Positions 1 through 5,787 of a stretch of 6,926 nucleotides of DNA are shown here, piece after piece. Origin of the DNA: Oligoflexales bacterium (GTDB taxonomy: Bacteria; Bdellovibrionota; Oligoflexia; Oligoflexales; Oligoflexaceae); contig JADFZC010000134.1 of NCBI GenBank assembly GCA_015232735.1, positions 1 to 6,926 of the forward strand. The letters are read 5' to 3'. Under the pieces are notes generated by a model, which was not told the DNA's origin, made no database searches, and was given only the letters and a program-made list of their open reading frames with translations. A program made the translations under genes and the position numbers. Every line of letters starts with the position of its first letter. The first letter of the stretch is position 1.

Positions 1-230
1 CAGCATTTATGGCGCTATGGGAGTCATTTACAGCAACTGAAAAAAAATTCATCATGGGTTTATCTAAAAATAAATACACAGAGAAACCTTTTGCGGCAGA
101 GTTTCTATCCTTTTGTGGAATAACTACAGCTTCATCTGCGCAGAGATCAGCGAGGTCTTTAAAAACAAAAGATATCACTATTTATCTTAGAACAAAATCA
201 AACAAAGCAACAGATGACAATCTTAAATAA
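1..230 (+). CDS. AAA-type ATPase, C-terminal winged-helix tail (5' partial)
   Basis: Only the last 75 codons are in the window; the frame is open to the left edge, so the gene starts outside and the ATG at 9 need not be its start. The segment resembles the C-terminal winged-helix region of archaeal-type or STAND-like ATP-binding proteins. It shows a 'LWESFTATEKKFIMGL' helix, then 'AAEFLSFCGITTASSAQRSARSL', close to the usual 'sk-FL-khgL-saSsvqra-ksLle' recognition-helix pattern. The P-loop and Walker B, if present, lie outside the window, so ATPase activity cannot be confirmed here. The last 17 bases overlap the start of the next gene, suggesting co-transcription. The tail after the winged helix is Lys/Asn/Thr-rich and probably unstructured. 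The family call is from pattern memory; an isolated remnant of the domain is also possible. Confidence 0.55.
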   Translation, partial: AFMALWESFTATEKKFIMGLSKNKYTEKPFAAEFLSFCGITTASSAQRSARSLKTKDITIYLRTKSNKATDDNLK

Positions 231-612
231 GATAAAAACGTCGAGAACTGAGCTATTTAAATTAGCACCAATAATACTCTCTTTGATATTATCAGGCATC
301 ATACTTTTATGGCTGATGATCCTAATCATATTAGTAGCGAAAGTCAGACTTTCTCTAGGTTTTTGGCCCAGCCCGAATCATCCTGATCCAAAATCTTTAC
401 CCTTTGATTTGTACTTAAAAATCTTATGGGATTCATTTCATTTCTTCATAACATCATTAATTGTTCTTCCTTTATCTATAAAAATTTTTTATAAACAAGT
501 TTCATTAAAATCTAAACTGGTTTTTATTGCGATTAGCATACTGATTTATATCAGTGTAACGGTTTTATTGTTATGTCCACCAGTCAATTTTTTAATGTGG
601 TTTTTAGATTAA
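214..612 (+). CDS. Small three-helix membrane protein, unknown function
   Basis: The 132-residue protein has three strongly hydrophobic segments at about residues 17-42, 70-92 and 102-121. Lys/Arg-rich stretches lie before the first (residues 6-16) and between the second and third (90-101). A polar loop rich in Pro, Asn and Asp (51-65, 'WPSPNHPDPKS') separates the first two helices. I do not recognise a family. The ATG at 214 lies inside the preceding ATPase gene (17-bp overlap) and has no clear Shine-Dalgarno sequence, so expression may rely on coupling to that gene. Composition is AT-rich, like the ATPase tail and unlike the region after 640, so the two genes probably belong to one unit. 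An inner-membrane partner of the ATPase is possible but only inferred from position. Confidence 0.6.
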   Translation: MTILNKIKTSRTELFKLAPIILSLILSGIILLWLMILIILVAKVRLSLGFWPSPNHPDPKSLPFDLYLKILWDSFHFFITSLIVLPLSIKIFYKQVSLKSKLVFIAISILIYISVTVLLLCPPVNFLMWFLD

Positions 613-640
613 AAAATTTCAACCTAGATGGAATTTTTTT
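611..640. terminator. A/T-rich hairpin after the membrane protein gene
   Basis: The stop codon of the membrane protein runs into an 11-bp stem: 611-621 pairs with 629-639, one G-T wobble, 7-base loop. The right arm ends in a run of seven T. This resembles a weak intrinsic terminator for the plus-strand unit, but the stem has very few G-C pairs, so efficiency is doubtful. AT-richness drops sharply just beyond it, which supports a boundary here. Confidence 0.4.
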
Positions 641-835
641 AGTCCTTCATCATCGATGTCAATTCCGGTTAAATCAGAAATTAAAATCATAGTCATGTCC
701 GCCATGCATCTCTCCTTGGGAATCAGAGACATCTTTGTGGATACGTGTGGAATGCTTGAAACACCGTAAAAGATGGGCTAATCGTATCCACCTGGCCTTG
801 ATTAAACGGACAATTGTTTGTGGAAGGTGGAGATT

Positions 836-1177
836 ATGATTATACCTGAGCGCCATTTGGCAGATACAAGATCCATGAAGAAGATATGTCTATAAGATAC
901 AGATGACTTGGAATATATTCGTGAAAGGACCAAGGATCATAACATTCATGATCGTTTCGACTGCCTTTGCGTGTTTGAATATGAGTCGCTTGAGGCGTTG
1001 AGAATCCATGGTGAATTATCTCATGAGTACCGCAGGATGAGCTTGACGTATGCCTTTAACCTGGATTTTTTCAACGACAGAACGTTGGCACAGGAGATGA
1101 CATCACTCGCCCTTGTGACCTCGATCGACAGAGCAGCTCATGGCAAGAGCCTCCTCAAGCATTCCCTCAATAAATAG
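836..1177 (+). pseudogene. Possible broken ORF with in-frame TAA, unknown product
   Basis: An ATG at 836 follows a good ribosome-binding site (GGAAGG at 822-827, 8-base gap). It opens a frame of 19 codons (MIIPERHLADTRSMKKICL) that meets TAA at 893-895. The same frame then stays open to 1177 (TTG possible at 908) and reads like folded protein, e.g. 'HDRFDCLCVFEYESLEAL' and 'MSLTYAFNLDFFNDRTL'. One reading is a gene inactivated by a nonsense mutation. The alternatives are that only the part from 908 is a gene (90 codons including stop) or that neither part is real. The last 75 bases run antisense to the end of the convergent minus-strand gene, so at most one of the two is likely to be functional across that overlap. 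No family is recognised. The stretch 641-835 upstream holds nothing I can assign. Confidence 0.3.
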
Positions 1178-1504
1178 GTTTGGGTCCTTTTTCAGGCACA
1201 TATCTAGCACCAGTTTGGGATTTTTGTCGCCTGAGGCCAACATATAAATGTTCTTGCGAGGTATATACCGATTTTCGATGCGTCCTGGACGTATTATTGT
1301 AACGACATGATACATGGGATTTTCTTTGCAAAAGTCAAGTAGCATGCCGGTGGATGATTCCCAAAAAGTAGCACCTATGTTGTCTGTGCGTATACCGAGT
1401 GCGGTCACCTGCCGCTGGCTGAGCAGTAGTCCTGTTCTCTCAATGAATAAATTGTAGTCTTCGGTTACATCCAAATCATTTTCTCGCTTCGTCCCACTAC
1501 CCAT
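1103..1504 (-). CDS. Hypothetical protein, 133 aa, unrecognised
   Basis: I chose the ATG at 1504 because a G-rich Shine-Dalgarno (GAGGGGGG, read on the minus strand) sits about 8 bases before it. The alternative ATG at 1525 adds seven residues and has no such site. The protein is soluble, with no signal peptide or membrane segment. It appears alpha/beta: an N-terminal helical part ('YNLFIERTGLLLSQRQVTAL'), a central hydrophobic strand pair ('YHVVTIIRPGRIENRYI') and an acidic helical end ('DPNLFIEGMLEEALAMSCS'). No catalytic motif is obvious and I assign no function. Its 3' end overlaps a convergent plus-strand frame by 75 bases. A sigma-70-like promoter lies about 125 bases upstream, giving a long leader. 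It is probably monocistronic. Confidence 0.6.
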   Translation of the reverse strand: MGSGTKRENDLDVTEDYNLFIERTGLLLSQRQVTALGIRTDNIGATFWESSTGMLLDFCKENPMYHVVTIIRPGRIENRYIPRKNIYMLASGDKNPKLVLDMCLKKDPNLFIEGMLEEALAMSCSVDRGHKGE

Positions 1505-1635
1505 ATGCCAATCCCCCCCTCGCATCTGTTATCGGAAAATCAAAAGCGAGAAAAAGAAAAGTGATGCTATGGATAGTGAGCAGACCTTTATGCGCTCCGA
1601 TAAGACGTACCTCAACCCACTGACTCTACATTGAA

Positions 1636-1665
1636 ATACTACTGTTTATTAAAATAAGTGGTCAA
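1636..1665 (-). promoter_or_regulatory. Sigma-70-like promoter for the 1103-1504 gene
   Basis: On the minus strand TTGACC (1665-1660) is followed after 18 bases by TAGTAT (1641-1636): 5/6 and 4/6 matches to the -35 and -10 consensus. A transcript from here would have a leader of about 125 bases before the G-rich ribosome-binding site. The rest of 1505-1635 shows no clear structure. Confidence 0.4.
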
Positions 1666-1700
1666 GAAAAATGGCGTCAGCAAGAGGGCTCCCGTATGTC

Positions 1701-1734
1701 CAAATCCATAAGATTTGCCTCTTACCCCGGTAAG
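1701..1734 (-). terminator. Two small hairpins 3' of the beta-helix lipoprotein gene
   Basis: Just past the lipoprotein stop (1754) are two perfect stem-loops: CTTACC/GGTAAG at 1721-1734 with a very tight loop, and CAAATC/GATTTG at 1701-1717 with loop CATAA. Neither is followed by a T-run on the minus strand. They are therefore candidate 3'-end structures rather than a canonical intrinsic terminator. Confidence 0.25.
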
Positions 1735-1753
1735 CTCTCTTTCCAAGAATTTC

Positions 1754-3649
1754 TCAGTTTCCCGTAAACGTTATATTCACGGCATCAGCACCGATGCTGA
1801 AATATTTGTTGACATTATTGTTGGCAGTGGAAACCCACTCCCCGGCATCATCAAACCAAAGAGAGGAAAATGAAACATTGCTTATTGTAACTCCATCCTT
1901 TCCGGAGATGGTGGATATATTGGGTGCTTTACTGTAAACAAATGTATTTTTTACAACGACATTTCTTATTGGCGCATACGGCGCACTGTTGGAAAAATAC
2001 TGAACTTGAAATTCCAAAAGTTTACCTTGGGTCAAGTCAAATATTTTTTCAAAAACATTGTCAGCATACTCTACACCGTCTGTAAATCCGCCTTCCGTTC
2101 CCTTACCATTCCCATAAAGCGCCATGCCACGGTCGGCGACGATGACATTATTGCCGATAAATTTAACGCCCGTGATCCCTTTCCTGACTTCACTTCCTAT
2201 CTTGAGCGCTGATTTTTGTGTCCATACAACATTATTTACAATTCTTACATCCTCTGTGGTATCTGCAGCGGATGTCGATGTTTTTATGGCAAAGGCATCA
2301 TCATTTGTATGTTCAAAAATATTTTCGATGAGAATATGTTTTGAATGATCCGGGTCAGTACCATCACTATTTTCTGTCAGTTCATTTATGAGTTTGTAGT
2401 TGCGACCTGTGATATTGCTGCATTGAAGTATATGAATGCTCCATGTCCCGGTACCCGTCATGGTTACATCCTCAAGTGAACTTTCTGAGCTTTTGTACAT
2501 TCGGATAATTCTGTCACTGGTTGCTCTCCATAAATCGGCATTTACAATACCAGGCCCGGTCAGGTGAGCGTTTTTTACGCTATCAAAAAGAACCATGGCA
2601 TTTTGTAAGGTCGCTCCTTCCGCACGCATCAAGGTCGCGTCACCGGCAAGATGGACTGTGACATTGCTTTTCATTAGGACTGTGCCCGTTCTATAGATTC
2701 CAGCCGGAAAATAAAGGGTGGCACTCTTGGGGATATTTTTTGCGGAAAGAGTCTGAATAGCCGAGTTAATTTTTGCGGTATTGTCTTTATCCGCTGGGCT
2801 TATTCCAAAATCTTTTACAGCGTCAAAGATATCCGCTCCGTTCGGGACAATGCTCTCTTTCTGTTTATCCGCCAGAATAAAAAGTTTTGCTGCAGTGGAA
2901 TAGTTGTCATGAATGACAAGCCTTATCGGACTGCCATCCTGGTAATAGCTGTTGTTCGCCTCGTTCGAAATTGTGAAACTCATGGTCTGGGTGGTATTAT
3001 CAGAATTAACTGCGATACCATATTTTTTTGGACTTATCGAATATCTGGAAATACTTGGCACTTTAACTGAAATCTGAATTTTGCCTGAGAAAGCAAAACG
3101 GGCAAAATTAAGTGAACTATTGCTTTGTCTGACTAGTTCTACAGGAATGTTTTTTACGACTGTCTTGTCAAGTGAAGAGACGCTGACGGAAAAAGTGTTG
3201 CTGGTAGGTGAGTTTGAGCCATAAGACAAAATCGATGTGGATCCTGATGATCCTGTTGACGGCGGAATTGTTGCATTTGTAGTGTTTGTCTTTGGATCTG
3301 TAGCGTTATCCGATTTTGTCGTTATGTTTTCCTTTGCTGTCGGCAAAGGTGGCTGGCCAGATTTTTCTGATGATACTGTATTTTCACCATTTGCGTCTGT
3401 TGCCTTGGCTGCATCGCTTTTCTTGATATCGGCTGAGATTTGATTGGGGGTGGATGCTTCACCATTTGCGTCTTTCACCTTGGCAGCATCACTTTTCTTG
3501 ACATCAGCCGAGATTTGATCGGAGGTGGGGGCTTCTTCAGACCTCGAATGTTTTGTCCAGCCTTTATCTTGGCTGCAAGCCATAATATGAATCAATAAAA
3601 GGAGACTTGAAATATGGGCCACTGCTGAAGGATGTCTTATTGATGTCAT
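1754..3649 (-). CDS. Lipoprotein with GH28/pectate-lyase-like parallel beta-helix
   Basis: The 631-residue exported protein has a signal peptide (residues 1-24) with lipobox 'IMAC', giving Cys25 as the lipidated residue. Ser26 at +2 predicts outer-membrane sorting by the Lol rule. Residues 26-155 are a low-complexity Lys/Ser/Thr/Asn linker with two 25-residue tandem repeats (41-65, 66-90). Residues about 155-262 form a beta-sandwich like the N-terminal domain of GH28/GH49-type enzymes. The beta-helix follows from about 270, with 'NTAKINSAIQTL' and 'ATLYFPAGIYRTGTVL' entry motifs. The GH28 signatures are partly kept: NSDGTD with Asp429, and ND-D with Asp450/Asp451. The 21-residue spacing from Asp429 to Asp450 matches GH28 polygalacturonases as I recall them. 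The G-H-G histidine (Ser480 here) and the R-x-K motif (about 508-512) are absent. It probably acts on a surface or environmental polysaccharide; the substrate is unknown. The ATG at 3649 follows AAAGGGA with a 7-base gap. Confidence 0.8.
   Translation of the reverse strand: MTSIRHPSAVAHISSLLLLIHIMACSQDKGWTKHSRSEEAPTSDQISADVKKSDAAKVKDANGEASTPNQISADIKKSDAAKATDANGENTVSSEKSGQPPLPTAKENITTKSDNATDPKTNTTNATIPPSTGSSGSTSILSYGSNSPTSNTFSVSVSSLDKTVVKNIPVELVRQSNSSLNFARFAFSGKIQISVKVPSISRYSISPKKYGIAVNSDNTTQTMSFTISNEANNSYYQDGSPIRLVIHDNYSTAAKLFILADKQKESIVPNGADIFDAVKDFGISPADKDNTAKINSAIQTLSAKNIPKSATLYFPAGIYRTGTVLMKSNVTVHLAGDATLMRAEGATLQNAMVLFDSVKNAHLTGPGIVNADLWRATSDRIIRMYKSSESSLEDVTMTGTGTWSIHILQCSNITGRNYKLINELTENSDGTDPDHSKHILIENIFEHTNDDAFAIKTSTSAADTTEDVRIVNNVVWTQKSALKIGSEVRKGITGVKFIGNNVIVADRGMALYGNGKGTEGGFTDGVEYADNVFEKIFDLTQGKLLEFQVQYFSNSAPYAPIRNVVVKNTFVYSKAPNISTISGKDGVTISNVSFSSLWFDDAGEWVSTANNNVNKYFSIGADAVNITFTGN
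3383..3532 (-). repeat. Two-copy 75-bp tandem repeat in the lipoprotein linker
   Basis: Units 3383-3457 and 3458-3532 are adjacent and match at 63 of 75 bases. They encode the 25-residue repeat with core 'QISAD(V/I)KKSDAAK' and 'DANGE' in the linker between lipid anchor and beta-sandwich. The exact multiple of three keeps the frame, so copy-number change would alter tether length without inactivating the protein. Confidence 0.9.
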
Positions 3650-3975
3650 AAGTTTTTCCCTTTCTTAAAAACCATTTATTCATGCACACGGGCAATTTGA
3701 TCTGATAAATTCTCTAATGATTCAAAAAACAAAAAACCGAAATATCCGTGGGGAAATGCAAGGAACAGCTTTACAAAAATCGGGTATGCTTTTTTATCGG
3801 GATATTTGGGATTAAACTTTAACCTTTGCTTTTTATCTATTATGAATGGTGGGTTACAAGAAATAATACAACACTTTAATCAATTGATTACATTATAATT
3901 TGAATTGCCTTAAAAATAAGTTCAACAGAAACGCAAGCAAGAATTATGTAATTGAGATTTGAGTTTTGAAGATTC
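3650..3975. other. Divergent intergenic region, AT-rich, no gene
   Basis: No credible coding frame is seen here. The region lies upstream of the lipoprotein gene, so that gene's promoter should be here. A perfect TATAAT reads on the minus strand at 3897-3892, but no good -35 box sits at the right distance. A second weak candidate (TTGTAA, complement of 3856-3861) also lacks a clear -10. An interrupted inverted repeat occupies 3737-3810. I recognise no riboswitch. Confidence 0.5.
3737..3810. repeat. Interrupted inverted repeat upstream of the lipoprotein gene
   Basis: CCGAAATATCC (3737-3747) and GGATATTTGGG (3800-3810) are complementary at 10 of 11 positions, with 52 bases between. If the lipoprotein transcript starts upstream of 3810, the repeat would fall in its leader and could form a long-range stem. 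It could equally be two half-sites for a regulator. Confidence 0.4.
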
Positions 3976-4018
3976 ATCAAGTTTAAGGAAACCTCGTCCT
4001 TCAGGGCTGGGTTTACCA
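3976..4018. repeat. Dispersed 43-bp hairpin repeat, copy 1 (intergenic)
   Basis: Bases 3976-4018 match 5961-6003 at 40 of 43 positions in the same orientation; the flanks are unrelated. The core 3989-4014 folds as an 11-bp stem (AAACCTCGTCC against GGGCTGGGTTT, one mismatch and two G-T wobbles) with a TTCA loop. Such short mobile hairpins resemble REP elements or the end hairpins of IS200/IS605-type elements. That family link is an inference from shape only, and no transposase is nearby. Confidence 0.75.
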
Positions 4019-4052
4019 GAGGCTTCCTTTGCTCATTTCATATTCCAGCGGG

Positions 4053-4069
4053 AGATTCAATTTGAATCT
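4053..4069. promoter_or_regulatory. Perfect palindrome, possible operator of the TA-like operon
   Basis: AGATTCAA and TTGAATCT flank a single central T, giving perfect 8-bp arms. The right end touches the candidate -35 box at 4069-4074. This is a natural site for autoregulation by the helix-turn-helix protein encoded at 4384-4695, which is inferred rather than shown. Confidence 0.45.
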
Positions 4070-4097
4070 TGGCAAAATATGGTATTTGTGATAAAGT
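4069..4097 (+). promoter_or_regulatory. Candidate promoter of the DUF4258/DUF2283-HTH operon
   Basis: TTGGCA (4069-4074, 5/6 to consensus) is followed after 17 bases by TAAAGT (4092-4097, 4/6). The -35 overlaps the edge of the palindrome at 4053-4069. A 5-bp inverted repeat (GCCTA 4100-4104, TAGGC 4115-4119) lies where transcription would begin, so the promoter is bracketed by symmetric sites. Confidence 0.35.
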
Positions 4098-4144
4098 CCG
4101 CCTAGGTTATTGCATAGGCATGACTATTCAATTTAGAGGATCAT

Positions 4145-4387
4145 GTGGAGATTGTTTTTAGTGAACATGCTGTTAGCCGAATGTTTGAACTCAAGATTAC
4201 TCCAGGTCTTATCCAGGAAATTTTATCAAATCCTGACGGTAAAATAAGACAATCAAAAGATAAATGGATTTACTATAAACAAATCCGAAAACGTAATGAC
4301 AATTCAATTGCAGTTGTCGTGGTTGAAAGAGACGAGAGGCGTTTTGAAGTCATTACGGTTATGATTAATTTTGAGGTGCTATCATGA
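4145..4387 (+). CDS. DUF4258 domain protein, probable toxin of a TA-like pair
   Basis: The 80-residue protein spans one small domain. Residues 5-13 'FSEHAVSRM' followed by 'ITPGLIQEILSNPD' match the start of DUF4258, whose members resemble RelE/BrnT-type toxins in size and context. The end ('RRFEVITVMIN') is the usual closing strand. Conserved-type residues His8 and Arg12 are present. The start is GTG at 4145, set by GAGG (4136-4139) with a 5-base gap; an ATG two bases earlier is in another frame. The stop overlaps the next start in ATGA, so the two proteins are translationally coupled. The known family function is only putative: possible ribonuclease-fold toxin, with no activity demonstrated for this sequence. 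Toxin before antitoxin order is a minority arrangement among TA modules but occurs. Confidence 0.75.
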   Translation: MEIVFSEHAVSRMFELKITPGLIQEILSNPDGKIRQSKDKWIYYKQIRKRNDNSIAVVVVERDERRFEVITVMINFEVLS

Positions 4388-4695
4388 AAATTGTTCACAA
4401 GCCTGAATTTGACTATATTTCAATAGATTTTAAAGATGAAATTGAAGCGAAGAGCGTTTTTAAAGAGGGAATCATTGTCAGGTTGGACAAAAAAGGCAAT
4501 GTTATTGGAATTGATATAACCGATTCTTCAATATTCTTTGCATCACAATGGGTAAATATGCGAGAAGCCTGTGATCTTCTAGGAATTTCCGAATCCACGA
4601 TGAGGCGGAGGATTAAAGAAGGAAAGATAAAATATCGTAAGGTAAACAATAAAGACTATCGTTTTAACAAAGCGGATATATTAAAAATGGGTTGA
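4384..4695 (+). CDS. DUF2283 domain fused to helix-turn-helix, probable antitoxin/autoregulator
   Basis: The 103-residue protein has two parts. Residues 1-50 are a DUF2283 domain: 'MKIVHKPEFDYISIDF' start, 'EGIIVRLDKKGNVIGIDI' end. DUF2283 is commonly encoded beside DUF4258. Residues 57-103 are an excisionase/MerR-like winged helix-turn-helix: 'VNMREACDLLGISESTMRRR' then 'IKEGKIKYRKVNNKDYRF', with a basic recognition helix (Arg74-Arg76). A strong GAGGTG (4373-4378) lies 5 bases before the ATG, and the ATGA overlap couples it to the upstream gene. I infer that the N-terminal part binds and neutralises the DUF4258 protein while the C-terminal part binds the operon's own promoter. An excisionase-like architectural protein is the main alternative, but no integrase is in view. 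Confidence 0.75.
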   Translation: MKIVHKPEFDYISIDFKDEIEAKSVFKEGIIVRLDKKGNVIGIDITDSSIFFASQWVNMREACDLLGISESTMRRRIKEGKIKYRKVNNKDYRFNKADILKMG

Positions 4696-4773
4696 GGGCT
4701 GAATTTATAAAAAAAAAACAGAGCAAACGGTGTAAGCAGGAGAGTATCGATGTTTAAGAATTTGCTTTACAGG

Positions 4774-4791
4774 AACTGTACCAAAACAGTT
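4774..4791. terminator. Short hairpin between convergent operons
   Basis: AACTGT and ACAGTT form perfect 6-bp arms around a 6-base spacer, in the gap between the convergent TA-like and PAS genes. Neither strand has a following T-run, though a 10-base A-run at 4710-4719 lies on its left and would read as T on the minus strand much further downstream. It is a weak terminator candidate at most. Confidence 0.25.
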
Positions 4792-4830
4792 GACTTGTCA
4801 CCGCCAAGCCTTCTTCCTTAGCCATTCCCA

Positions 4831-5349
4831 TCAATTTGGATGTGAAAAAATATTTTCTATCACGAGCAGTACTGTTTCATTTCCTTTATAGTATACCGAA
4901 ATGATGATCTCACACCTTGATGTCCTGGTCTTGAACCAGGCAGGAACATTTTTCAAGTCAATTTTCGTATCAAAAACATTGGTTATCGACTTTCTTATGG
5001 GACAGGAACTACACTCAGAGGTATCGCCGCACCTCATCCCCGTATTTGCCTGTTCCAACGGATGCATGCATTTGAGCACCTCGCCGCAAAGGAGTCCCCT
5101 GGGGTCCTCATTGTCTCCTATACCCAGAAGCCGGTTGAACGGTTCATTCACGGCATAGATCCTTATGTCCCTGCTTACCACAGCAGCCGGGTTTTCGACC
5201 CCTTGAAGAAGGTGAAGGTAATCAATTTTCAACCATTTTTGACTCTCGGTCTCAAAGCATCGGGTGCAAATTCCCGAAGTTATTTCAAGATTGTCATAAG
5301 GGGGTTTTTCCCCCATGGAGCACCGGCAGAAACTGCATACGATTTTCAA
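4831..5349 (-). CDS. Cys-rich PAS domain protein, second gene of a signalling operon
   Basis: The 172-residue cytoplasmic protein opens with a zinc-ribbon-like segment (Cys5-x2-Cys8, Cys28-x2-Cys31). A PAS-like domain follows from about residue 45 ('LLQGVENPAAVVSRDIRIYAVNEPFNRLLGI') to the end. An inserted cysteine cluster sits inside the PAS part: Cys88, Cys94-x-His96, Cys107, Cys113-x2-Cys116. This combination is familiar from Desulfobacterota sensory proteins. I infer metal or iron-sulfur/redox sensing, since no ligand is proven by sequence. No kinase or output domain is attached. The start is TTG at 5349, fixed by AGGAG 8 bases upstream; it overlaps the response-regulator stop as TTGA, so the two are translationally coupled and probably work together. 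Confidence 0.75.
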   Translation of the reverse strand: MKIVCSFCRCSMGEKPPYDNLEITSGICTRCFETESQKWLKIDYLHLLQGVENPAAVVSRDIRIYAVNEPFNRLLGIGDNEDPRGLLCGEVLKCMHPLEQANTGMRCGDTSECSSCPIRKSITNVFDTKIDLKNVPAWFKTRTSRCEIIISVYYKGNETVLLVIENIFSHPN

Positions 5350-5750
5350 CTTTTCATCTCCTGCTTACTTCCAAATGCAGTTTCCCGCAAGGAGAGCGAC
5401 TTCTCGATTTTATCCAACAGGCTTTTGAAATCGCTGGATTTTAGCCATATGGAAATATTTTTGTCCAATCTTGTGATATCATCCATTTCAAGATGGAAAC
5501 CGCTCATTATCATGATATGGGCTTCCTGCCTGATTTCTTTTATCAGGGTTAAAAGTTCCCTTCCACCCAGGAAAGGCATGTACCAATCGGATATGACAAG
5601 ATCCGGGTCCATTTTTCTGAACAATGAGACGGCTTCCTTGACGTTATTGGAAGTGAGCACATCATAACCATTTTCGGTCAAAAATATCCTGAGAAACAAC
5701 AGAAAGTCGTCCTGATCGTCTACAACCAATATTTTCCCATTTTTTTTCAC
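5346..5750 (-). CDS. Receiver-only response regulator
   Basis: This is a 134-residue single REC domain with no DNA-binding or enzymatic output. The acidic pair Asp11-Asp12 and the phosphoacceptor Asp55 in 'ISDWYMP' are present. Ser83 ('IMSG') and Lys104 ('IWLKS') complete the active site; the usual Pro after the Lys is Ser here. Residues 120-134 are a polar tail. Phosphorylation must come from a histidine kinase outside the window. The start is GTG at 5750, the only in-frame option after an upstream TAG; its ribosome-binding site is weak. It overlaps the downstream PAS gene by 4 bases (TTGA), so a stand-alone relay or PAS-partner role is likely. Confidence 0.85.
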   Translation of the reverse strand: MKKNGKILVVDDQDDFLLFLRIFLTENGYDVLTSNNVKEAVSLFRKMDPDLVISDWYMPFLGGRELLTLIKEIRQEAHIMIMSGFHLEMDDITRLDKNISIWLKSSDFKSLLDKIEKSLSLRETAFGSKQEMKS

Positions 5751-5787
5751 CTGCTGTTCCCATGCCTAAAGAATTCCGCATATGAAG

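Noticed and set aside
674..856. A 60-codon minus-strand frame with a basic N-terminal half
   Set aside because: No ribosome-binding site, no recognisable motif, and low-complexity basic composition; insufficient support for a gene.
2006..2348. Two overlapping plus-strand frames inside the lipoprotein gene
   Set aside because: Antisense shadows of the beta-helix coding sequence.
3237..3443. A plus-strand hydrophobic frame opposite the lipoprotein linker
   Set aside because: It is the complement of the Lys/Ser/Thr/Asp-rich linker; its hydrophobic look follows from that composition.
3976..4018. Remnant of a second glycosyltransferase gene
   Set aside because: Similarity stops at 43 bases on both sides and all three differences are non-synonymous; a dispersed repeat explains it better.
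4143..4145. ATG at 4143 as start of the DUF4258 gene
   Set aside because: It is in a different frame; the GTG at 4145 with GAGG five bases upstream gives the DUF4258 protein.
4413..4649. A minus-strand frame opposite the DUF2283-HTH gene
   Set aside because: Shadow of a gene with two recognisable domains.
5062..5667. A 201-codon plus-strand open frame antisense to the receiver and PAS genes
   Set aside because: The minus strand carries two clear families with conserved motifs and coupled starts; the plus frame has no family features and runs across both genes.
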